A DNA stretch of 64,000 nt from JACKIC01 sp964392305 (GTDB lineage Bacteria; Planctomycetota; UBA1135; UBA2386): contig CAYMPV010000011.1 of the NCBI GenBank assembly GCA_964392305.1, forward strand, positions 93,328-157,327. Direction: 5' to 3'. This document shows positions 38,174 to 45,537 of the stretch, piece by piece (position 1 is the first letter of the stretch; each line of letters starts with the position of its first letter). The translations under genes were made by a program, and so were the position numbers. The notes beneath the pieces are model-generated. The model made no database searches, was not told the origin of the DNA, and worked only from the letters and a program-made list of their open reading frames with translations.

Positions 38174-40024
38174 GTGTCGGGATTTGCATCACCGGTCGAC
38201 CGCGTCGATGCTGCGCGGATCTTGTCGCGTCTCGGTTCGAGTCTCGCCGCGCTGCGTCGGCCCTGGCAGCTGCTGCTCACGCATCGCTGGCTGGTCCTGA
38301 TCGGCGTGCTGTTCGTGCCGGTGCACGCCGCGATCAGCCTGTGGATGCCGCGACTGCTCGGCCAGACGCTGGACCTGCTGCAACGTGGCGCGGCTGCAGG
38401 CGCGGCAGCCGATGGCGCGGCCGCGGTGCTCGACACGCTTCGCGACACGTGCCTGCTGCTGCTGGTCCTCGCGCTCGCCGAGTCCGGCGCGCGCTACATC
38501 TCGCGCAAGACCTTGATCGACGCTTCCCGCTACGTCGAGCAGGAGCTCAAGAACGAACTGGTCGCGCACCTGCAGCGCCTGCCGGTGCCGTGGTTCGACC
38601 GCGTGCGCACCGGCGACATCACCAGCCGGCTCACTTCGGACGTCGAACTGGTCCGGTTCGTGATGGGACCGCTGCTGCTGCACGGCGGCAGCACCCTGTG
38701 TCTGTTGCCCGCCGGCATCTGGCTGATGGCGCAGATGAACGTGCCGGTGACGCTGACGGCGATGGCCGCGTTCGGCGTGCTGTTCGTGGCGATGCGCATC
38801 CTGCTGCCGCGCCTGCACCGCTGGAGCAAGACGTCGCAGGAAGCGATCGCGGCGCTGTCGCAGCAGGCCCAGGAGGACTTCGCGGGCATCCGCGTGGTGC
38901 AGCAGTTCGACCGCGTCGACCGCGAACGGGCGGCGATGGCGACGCGCAACCGTCGTTACCTGCTGGCCAACCTGCGCCTGGTCCGTCTGCGCTCGTTGGT
39001 GCACGCGCTGTCGCATTCGACCAGCGGTCTGGTCACCTTCGGCGTGCTGCTGGTCGGCGGCATGGAGGTCATCGGCGGCGCGATCAGCGTCGGCGAACTG
39101 TTCCAGTTCACCGGCTACCTGGCGCTGCTGACGTTCCCGCTCGAGATCCTGGGCTGGACCCTGGCGACGATGCCGCGCGCGATCGCGGCGGCCCAACGCA
39201 TCCAGGAACTGCTCGACACGCCGCCCGAACGTCGCGAGGGCGCGCGCCCGGAGCTGACCGGCCACATCGAGGTGCGCGACCTGACCTTCACCTATCCGGG
39301 TGCGGAACGCCCGGCCCTGGCCAACCTCTCGTTCGTATTGCCGCCTGGCGGCAAGCTCGGCCTCGTCGGCCCGGTCGGCAGCGGCAAGTCGACGCTGCTG
39401 GCGATCCTGCTGGCGTTCTACGAACCGCCGCGCGGCACCGTGCTGATCGACGGCCACGACGTGCTCGACCTGTCGCCCGACGCGGTGCGCAAGGTGTTCG
39501 CGTTCGCCGCGCAGGAGCCGTTCCTGTTCAGCGACACCGTCGCCAACAACGTCACCTTCGCGCGCGAGAGCGTCGACGCCGAACTGCTCGCCGACGCCGT
39601 CGCCGCCGCGGCCCTCGATCAGGACCTGCCGCAGCTGCCGGGCGGCCTGCAGACCATCGTCGGCGAACGCGGCGTGACCTTGTCGGGCGGGCAGAAGCAG
39701 CGCGTGGCGTTGGCGCGCGCGTTGCTCGACGACCGTCCGGGCCTGCTGCTCGACGACACGCTGTCCGCGGTCGACACCGTCACCGAACGGCGCATCCTGC
39801 GTGGGCTCGCCGCCCAGCGCCGGGACCGCACCACGATCGCCGCCTCGCATCGCCTGTCGGTGATCGCCGACGCCGATCTGATCCTGGTGCTCGATCGCGG
39901 CGCCGTGGTCGAACGCGGCACGTTGACGACGCTGTTGGCCGAGAACGGTCGCTTCGCCGCTGCGTGGCGCCGCCAGACCGAAGCCGAGGCATTGGAGACG
40001 CCGAGCCAGGAGCCGGCCCCGTGA
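38174..40024 (+). CDS. ABC exporter half-transporter with degenerate ATPase site
   Basis: 616 residues: six-helix membrane domain (about 20-320), then a nucleotide-binding domain with Walker A GPVGSGKST, the normal signature LSGGQKQRVALARAL, and Walker B GLLLDDTLSAVD in which the catalytic Glu is replaced by Asp. This change marks the degenerate-site subunit of heterodimeric exporters such as BmrC/YheI. The next gene, coupled by GTGA, encodes the partner. Together they export lipids, peptides or drugs across the inner membrane. The start is uncertain: GTG at 38174 is first, TTG at 38222 is possible. It is divergent from the large prepilin gene. Confidence 0.87.
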   Translation: MSGFASPVDRVDAARILSRLGSSLAALRRPWQLLLTHRWLVLIGVLFVPVHAAISLWMPRLLGQTLDLLQRGAAAGAAADGAAAVLDTLRDTCLLLLVLALAESGARYISRKTLIDASRYVEQELKNELVAHLQRLPVPWFDRVRTGDITSRLTSDVELVRFVMGPLLLHGGSTLCLLPAGIWLMAQMNVPVTLTAMAAFGVLFVAMRILLPRLHRWSKTSQEAIAALSQQAQEDFAGIRVVQQFDRVDRERAAMATRNRRYLLANLRLVRLRSLVHALSHSTSGLVTFGVLLVGGMEVIGGAISVGELFQFTGYLALLTFPLEILGWTLATMPRAIAAAQRIQELLDTPPERREGARPELTGHIEVRDLTFTYPGAERPALANLSFVLPPGGKLGLVGPVGSGKSTLLAILLAFYEPPRGTVLIDGHDVLDLSPDAVRKVFAFAAQEPFLFSDTVANNVTFARESVDAELLADAVAAAALDQDLPQLPGGLQTIVGERGVTLSGGQKQRVALARALLDDRPGLLLDDTLSAVDTVTERRILRGLAAQRRDRTTIAASHRLSVIADADLILVLDRGAVVERGTLTTLLAENGRFAAAWRRQTEAEALETPSQEPAP

Positions 40025-41820
40025 CCGACCCCTACGCGGACGACACACCCGAGGGCCGCCTGCACCTCGGTTTCCTGCGCCAACTCTGGCCGCACGCGCG
40101 CCCCTACCGGCGCGGCTTCCTGGCGTGCCTGCTGATCCTGGCCGTGTCGTTCGTGCTCGAACTGCTCGGCCCGTATCTGCTGCGGCTCGCGATCGACGGC
40201 CCGATGCTCGACGCCGCCGGGTCGACCGACGATCGCCTGTGGCGGCTGGGCGGCCTCGCCGCGGGCTTCCTCGGCATCACCGCGGCCGGGGCGTTGCTCG
40301 GCTTCGTCTACGGCCAACTGACGGCCTGGAACGGCCAGCGCGTGATCCGCGACATCCGCCGCAAGCTCTACGAACACCTGCTGCGTCTGCCGCTCACCTA
40401 CCACGAGCAACACCCGGCCGGTAAGCTGACGACGCGCGTCACCAGCGACGTCGAGAACCTCAACGAACTGATCTCGACCGGCGTGCTGCAGTCGGTGTTC
40501 GACCTGCTCAAGATCGGCGGCGTCCTGGTCGCGCTGTTCTTCCTCGACCTGAACCTGGCGCTGTTCACGGTCGCCACCACACCCGTCGTCGTGATCCTGA
40601 GCGTGTTGTTCCGCCGCAACGCCGAACGTTCGTACCGGGCGGTGCGCGGCCGGCTGGCGCTGCAAAACGCGTTCACGACCGAACTGGTCGGCGGCATCCG
40701 CACGACGCGCGCGTTCGGCCGCGAGGACGAAGTCGGCAAGCGCTACGCCGCGCGCAACCAGACGACGACGGCCGCCTGGCTCGACACGGTTCGGCACTTC
40801 TCGCTGTTCTTCGCCCTCGTCGATCTGTGCCTGCGCGCCACCACCGTCGGCTTGTTGTGGTTCGGCGGCAGCGCCGTGCTCGAAGGCCGACTGCAGGCCG
40901 GCCAGTTCGTGCAGTTCTGGCTCTACTACAACCTGCTCACGGGACCGATCCGCGAACTGGGCGAGAAGTACAACGTGCTGCAGGCCGCGTTCGCGAGCTG
41001 CGAACGCGTTTTCCAGATCCTCGCGGTACCGACCTTCCCGCCGCCGCAGACCCGCACGCTGCCGTCGCCGCGCCGCGGCGCCGCGCGCGTCGAGTTCGAC
41101 CGCGTCGGGTTCTCGTACCTGCCGGGCACCGTCGTGTTGCGCGACGTGTCGTTCGTCGCCGAACCCGGCCAGACCATCGCCATCGTCGGTCCGACCGGCG
41201 CCGGCAAGACCACGCTGCTGTCGCTGGTCGCGCGGTTGCGCGACGCCGACGCCGGCACCATCCGCGTCGACGGCCAAGACGTGCGCGACCTCGACCTGGC
41301 GGCGCTGCGCGCGCGGGTCGCCTACGTGGCGCAGGACCTGTTCCTGTTCACGGGCACCGTGCTCGACAACGTGCGCCTGTTCGATCCACGCATCGACGAG
41401 GCCCGCGTCTGGCAGGCGCTGCAGACGGTCGGCGCCGCGGACTTCGTCAAGGCGCTGCCCGACGGGTTGCGGTCCGCGGTGCAAGAACGCGGCGGCACGT
41501 TCTCACAGGGTGAGCGCCAGCTGCTCGCGTTCGCACGCGCCCTGGTCGCCGAGCCCGACGTGCTGGTGCTCGACGAAGCGACCTCGAGCATCGACAGCGA
41601 ATCGGAGGCGCGCCTGCAGCACGCGCTGACCGAACTGCTGCGGGGCCGCACCGCGATCGTGGTCGCCCATCGCCTGTCCACCGTACGAGACGCCGATCGC
41701 ATCCTGGTGCTCGAGCATGGCCAGGTCGTCGAGTCGGGCACCCACACCGAACTCGCCGCACGCGCCGGTGCCTATGCCCACATGCTGCAGCGCGTGTCAC
41801 CCCCCATGGGAAGGACCTGA
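40021..41820 (+). CDS. ABC exporter half-transporter, catalytically complete partner
   Basis: 599 residues: six-helix membrane domain (about 30-330) and nucleotide-binding domain with Walker A GPTGAGKTT, the variant signature FSQGERQLLAFARAL and a canonical Walker B VLVLDEATSSIDSE with catalytic Glu, then AHRLSTV. The variant signature together with the intact Glu, opposite the partner's normal signature and missing Glu, is the known arrangement of BmrC/BmrD-like heterodimers with one active ATP site. The GTG at 40021 overlaps the partner's stop. The substrate is unknown. Confidence 0.9.
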   Translation: MTDPYADDTPEGRLHLGFLRQLWPHARPYRRGFLACLLILAVSFVLELLGPYLLRLAIDGPMLDAAGSTDDRLWRLGGLAAGFLGITAAGALLGFVYGQLTAWNGQRVIRDIRRKLYEHLLRLPLTYHEQHPAGKLTTRVTSDVENLNELISTGVLQSVFDLLKIGGVLVALFFLDLNLALFTVATTPVVVILSVLFRRNAERSYRAVRGRLALQNAFTTELVGGIRTTRAFGREDEVGKRYAARNQTTTAAWLDTVRHFSLFFALVDLCLRATTVGLLWFGGSAVLEGRLQAGQFVQFWLYYNLLTGPIRELGEKYNVLQAAFASCERVFQILAVPTFPPPQTRTLPSPRRGAARVEFDRVGFSYLPGTVVLRDVSFVAEPGQTIAIVGPTGAGKTTLLSLVARLRDADAGTIRVDGQDVRDLDLAALRARVAYVAQDLFLFTGTVLDNVRLFDPRIDEARVWQALQTVGAADFVKALPDGLRSAVQERGGTFSQGERQLLAFARALVAEPDVLVLDEATSSIDSESEARLQHALTELLRGRTAIVVAHRLSTVRDADRILVLEHGQVVESGTHTELAARAGAYAHMLQRVSPPMGRT

Positions 41821-41842
41821 GCACGCACGCACATCCCGAGGT

Positions 41843-43675
41843 ATGCTCCCGCCGTCGGCAATCCTCCGTCGCCCCATGCTGCCGCCCATCCTGCTCGTCT
41901 TGCTGTCGTTCGCGGCGGCCCCCCAAGACCCCCCGGCCCCGCGCCGCGCGGTGATGCCCAAGGCCATCGCCGTCGCGTTGCCGATCGCCGCCTCGCAGAC
42001 GCGTGTCGTGGTCAAGCTGGTCGAAGAACACGACGAGTCTGCGCGCAGCGACCTCGTCACCGCCGGGCAACTCACGGCGCCGGACGTATTGGCCATCACC
42101 GCGGACCGACCGGTGTCGCCCTTCTTCGCCGGCCTCGAGAACGAGCTCGCGGCGATCCGCCGCCGCCAACTGGCGCACAGCGCCCGGCCCGAGGTCGACC
42201 TCGCACGTTACTTCCAGGTCGAGACGCGCGACGCCGCGGACACGGCAGTCATGGTGCGGCGCCTCAACGAACTCGCTTGCGTCGAGCTGGCCTATCCTCG
42301 CGAACTGCCGACGCGGCCTCCCGGTGAGTCAGCGCGCGAACTGGCCCCCGGCGACATCCTGCCGGTGACGCCCGACTACACCAACCAGCAGGGTTACCGC
42401 GGAGCGGCGCCGACCGGCATCGATGCCGACTTCGGGCGCAGCATCACCGGCGCCAGCGGCCAAGGGGTGCGCGCCGTCGAGATCGAGTGGGGCTGGGACT
42501 TCGACCACGAAGACATCTCGCAGCTGCGGCCTTCGGCGCTGGTCGGCCCGCCGGTCTGGAACGGCCTCTACAACGACCATGGGCTCGCCGTGGTCGGCGA
42601 ACTCGCCGCCGATCCCGACCAGTACGGCGTCACCGGCCTGGTCCCGGACCTGCAGATGCGCGTCGCCACCAACTATCCGGCCTCCGGCTACAGCGTCGCC
42701 AACGCGATCGCCGCGGGCCTGGGCGTGCTGCAGGCCGGTGACCTGTTGGTGCTCGAGGCGCAGACCTCGACCCCGCTGGGCCTGGGACCGACCGAGTGGA
42801 TCCAACTCGACTTCGACGCGATCCTGGTCGCCACGTCGTTGGGCGTGATCACCATCGAGGCCGCGGGCAACGGCGCCGTCGACCTCGACTCGCCGATCCT
42901 CGGCGGGCTGTTCGACCGTGCCGTGCGCGACTCGGGCGCGATCCTGGTCGGCGCGACCAACGGCTCGGCTTCGTTCCGTGCCCCGTTCAGCAGCTACGGC
43001 GCGATCGTCGACGCCAACGGCTGGGGCTACAACGTCGTCACCGCCGGTTACGGCAACCTCGCGACCATCGGCAACGACTCGCGCCAGAGCTACACCGACA
43101 CGTTCTCGGGAACGTCGTCGGCGACGCCGATGGTGACGGCAGCGGTCGCCGCGCTGCGCGGTGCGGCCCATGCCCAACTCCACCCGGCCGCGGCCGCGGC
43201 CGTCGACGGTTTCGCGATCCGCCAGCTGCTGCGTAACCACGGCACCGCGATCGCCGGCAACCAACTGATCGGCAGGCGCGTCGACATCGAGGCCCTGCTG
43301 GTCGCCGCCGGCATCTGGCGCGGGCTTTCGGTGGTCGGCGCGCCGATCACCGGACAGACCTGCACGCTGCAACTCGCCCCCCCCTCACCGATGGGACCCG
43401 GCGATCTCTACGGCATGCTCGGTGCGTTGGATGCCAGCAACCAGGCATTGCCCGCACCGCTGCCGGCGTCGGCCGGACGCCTGCTGCTCGACCCGGCGAC
43501 GACGGTGACGCTGGCGATCGGCGTGCACGGCACGACCCCCGCCAGCCTGCCGATCACGGTCCCCAACGACCCGCTGTTCCGCGGCCTGAGCCTCTTCGCC
43601 CAGGGCGCCTCGTTCGGCATCGGCACGGGCAGCGTGACGGTCAGCAACGGGGTCGAACTGTTCCTGCGGCTCTGA
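41843..43675 (+). CDS. Secreted S8 (subtilisin-like) peptidase with Asp-to-Glu change
   Basis: 610 residues. The ATG at 41843 gives a signal peptide with an Arg pair before the hydrophobic core (RRPMLPPILLVLLSFAAA); the ATG at 41876 would lose the basic part. The S8 domain has the nucleophile Ser425 in SGTSSATP, His246 in NDHGLAVVGELAA and Asn in EAAGNGAV. Where subtilisins have the catalytic Asp (DTG), this protein has Glu215 in VEIEWGWDFDHEDI; related bacterial S8 proteins with VEQGW show a similar replacement. The last ~115 residues (VVGAPITGQTCTLQL onward) match the C-terminal domain of the proteins at 16.4 and 53.2 kb. It is probably surface-attached or secreted. Confidence 0.82.
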   Translation: MLPPSAILRRPMLPPILLVLLSFAAAPQDPPAPRRAVMPKAIAVALPIAASQTRVVVKLVEEHDESARSDLVTAGQLTAPDVLAITADRPVSPFFAGLENELAAIRRRQLAHSARPEVDLARYFQVETRDAADTAVMVRRLNELACVELAYPRELPTRPPGESARELAPGDILPVTPDYTNQQGYRGAAPTGIDADFGRSITGASGQGVRAVEIEWGWDFDHEDISQLRPSALVGPPVWNGLYNDHGLAVVGELAADPDQYGVTGLVPDLQMRVATNYPASGYSVANAIAAGLGVLQAGDLLVLEAQTSTPLGLGPTEWIQLDFDAILVATSLGVITIEAAGNGAVDLDSPILGGLFDRAVRDSGAILVGATNGSASFRAPFSSYGAIVDANGWGYNVVTAGYGNLATIGNDSRQSYTDTFSGTSSATPMVTAAVAALRGAAHAQLHPAAAAAVDGFAIRQLLRNHGTAIAGNQLIGRRVDIEALLVAAGIWRGLSVVGAPITGQTCTLQLAPPSPMGPGDLYGMLGALDASNQALPAPLPASAGRLLLDPATTVTLAIGVHGTTPASLPITVPNDPLFRGLSLFAQGASFGIGTGSVTVSNGVELFLRL

Positions 43676-43718
43676 CCGTTCGCGCGGCCGCTCTCGCGCC
43701 AAGAGCCGCCCGCCGCCA

Positions 43719-44852
43719 CTACTTGGCGAACTCGGCGGGCAGCGGACCGGTCAGCGTCTTGAGGAACGTGACGATCGACGCGATCTCGGCGTCGGTCAGC
43801 TTCTTGTTGAGCTGCAGGAGCGCCATGTCCTTCACGGCCTCTTCGAGCGTCGCGATCTTGCCGTCGTGATAGTACGGCGCGGTCTTCTCGACGTTGAGCA
43901 GCGACGAGACCTTGAACATGAACTTGTCGCTCTCGCTCTTGGTGACCTCCATGCGGCCCGTGTCCGTCGAGGGATAGGGCCCGTAGACGCCGAGCTTCTG
44001 GATCATGCTGCCGCCGACGAGGCGGCTCATGTGGCACTGCGTGCACCCCACGTCCATGAAGGTCTTGAGCCCCTGCTTCTCCTCGTTGCTGAAGGCGCGG
44101 TTGTCGCCGTCGAGGAACTTGTCGAACTTCGACTTGGTCACCAGCGTGCGTTCGAAAGCACCGATCGCGAGCTTGAAGTTGGCGGCCGTGACCGCGTCAC
44201 CAGCGCCGGGGAACGCCTTGCCGAACGCGGCGACGAGTTCGGGCCTGGCCTTGATCTTCGCGAGCAGATCCGCCTCGTCGCTGACACCGTGCTCGACCGG
44301 GTTGAGCATCGGCATGATCGCCTGCTCTTCGACCGTTGCCGCGCGCGCGTCCCAGAACTGCGCATACTGCCGGAAGGCGTTGTAGACGGTCGGCGTGTTG
44401 CGCGTGCCGTTCTTGCCGTCGGAACCCGGCGACGTCGGCTTGCCGTCCTGGCCGTAGTTGGCGAGGTCGTGGCACGACGCGCAGCTGAGGTTGCCGTTCT
44501 TCGACAGACCCTGCTCGTGGAACAGCATCTTGCCGAGCGCCACCTTCTCCGGGGTGCTCGGGTTGTCGACGGTCGGCGCGAACGGCTCGCTGCCGAAGAA
44601 CGTCTTGACCATCACCATGTCCAGGCGCACGGGCGGGGCCGGCTTCTGCGCCGCAGGCTTGGGAGCCTGCGCGGCGGCATCCGACGCCGGCTGGTCCGGC
44701 TTGCCGGCGGGCTGCTGGGCTGGCTGCTGGGCTGGCTGCTGGGCTGGCTGCTGGCCACCGGCTGGTGCGATGGGGGCCGGCTTGTCCCCACCACAGGCGG
44801 TGACGCCGAGGGCCGCGGAGAAAACGAGAGGCAGGGCGAAACGGGTCTTCAT
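43719..44852 (-). CDS. Di-haem cytochrome c peroxidase / MauG family lipoprotein
   Basis: 377 residues. A lipoprotein signal ends at VTAC, then comes a Pro/Gln/Ala linker with an AQQP repeat encoded by 12-base DNA repeats. The catalytic part has two c-type haem sites, CASCH near residue 125 and CTQCH near 265, with the usual GKMLFHEQGLSKNGNLSC and GTRNTPTVYNAF context. Such proteins reduce H2O2 using electrons from cytochromes, or carry out MauG-like oxidations, in the periplasm. The ATG at 44852 is the first in-frame Met before the signal. It is convergent with the S8 peptidase gene and divergent from the Maf gene. Confidence 0.88.
   Translation of the reverse strand: MKTRFALPLVFSAALGVTACGGDKPAPIAPAGGQQPAQQPAQQPAQQPAGKPDQPASDAAAQAPKPAAQKPAPPVRLDMVMVKTFFGSEPFAPTVDNPSTPEKVALGKMLFHEQGLSKNGNLSCASCHDLANYGQDGKPTSPGSDGKNGTRNTPTVYNAFRQYAQFWDARAATVEEQAIMPMLNPVEHGVSDEADLLAKIKARPELVAAFGKAFPGAGDAVTAANFKLAIGAFERTLVTKSKFDKFLDGDNRAFSNEEKQGLKTFMDVGCTQCHMSRLVGGSMIQKLGVYGPYPSTDTGRMEVTKSESDKFMFKVSSLLNVEKTAPYYHDGKIATLEEAVKDMALLQLNKKLTDAEIASIVTFLKTLTGPLPAEFAK
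44711..44754. repeat. 12-bp tandem repeat in the peroxidase linker
   Basis: GCTGCTGGGCTG is repeated 3.7 times without change. On the coding (minus) strand it encodes the AQQP units of the linker between the lipid anchor and the haem domains. In-frame gain or loss of units would change linker length without breaking the gene. Confidence 0.85.
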
Positions 44853-44958
44853 GGTTCGTTCTGGTCGGACGACAGTCGCCGTATCCGAACCTGGAGAACT
44901 CCCGCGGGCCAGACGGATTTCACCTGGCCTTGGCCCCGACACCGGTTCGAATGCCCCC

Positions 44959-45537
44959 ATGACGTCGATCGTGCTCGCCAGCACCTCGCCTTACCGACGG
45001 CAACTGCTGCAGCGCCTCGGGCTACAGTTCACCAGCGAGGCGCCCGGCATCGAAGAGGCCGCGATCAAGCAGGCCGGCGGGGAACCGGCGGCGATGGCCA
45101 GCGCCCTGGCCCGGCACAAGGCCCAGGCGGTCGCCGCGCGCCACCCCCAGGCCGTGGTCATCGGCAGCGACCAGATTGCGAGCATCGATGGCGAGGTGCT
45201 CGACAAACCCGGCACGGCCGCCGCCGCCGCGGCGCAACTGCGGCGCCTGCAGGGTCGCGAACACACCCTGCTGACCGCGGTGGCGATCGCGAACGCGGGT
45301 GAGGTCGTAGACTTCCTCGACGTCACACGTCTGTGCATGCGCCTTCTGACCGACAGCGAGATCGAACGATACGTCGCGGCCGACCAGCCCCTGGACTGCG
45401 CCGGCAGCTACCGCATCGAGGGCCTGGGCATCAGCTTGTTCGCCGGCATCGATTGCGAAGACCAGACCGCGATCGTCGGCCTGCCGCTGCTGCGCCTGTG
45501 CGCCGAGCTGCGCCAACTGGGGATCGCGGTGCCGTGA
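44959..45537 (+). CDS. yceF: Maf family nucleotide pyrophosphatase, YceF type
   Basis: 192 residues, typical length. Maf proteins hydrolyse modified or canonical nucleoside triphosphates to monophosphates; the YceF branch acts on 7-methyl-GTP. Motifs are STSPYRRQLL at residues 8-17, the GSDQIASIDGEVLDKPG segment near 75 and the C-terminal YRIEGLGISLFAGIDC plus VGLPL. The SDQ and YRIEGLGISLF versions agree with YceF rather than YhdE. The ATG at 44959 is chosen by homology. Its stop overlaps the GTG of the DUF1549/DUF1553 gene, which is not functionally explained. Confidence 0.86.
   Translation: MTSIVLASTSPYRRQLLQRLGLQFTSEAPGIEEAAIKQAGGEPAAMASALARHKAQAVAARHPQAVVIGSDQIASIDGEVLDKPGTAAAAAAQLRRLQGREHTLLTAVAIANAGEVVDFLDVTRLCMRLLTDSEIERYVAADQPLDCAGSYRIEGLGISLFAGIDCEDQTAIVGLPLLRLCAELRQLGIAVP

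Noticed and set aside
43676..43718. A GCTCT-N7-AGAGC hairpin between the convergent S8 peptidase and peroxidase genes as a terminator.
   Set aside because: The stem is only 5 pairs and there is no T tract on either strand.
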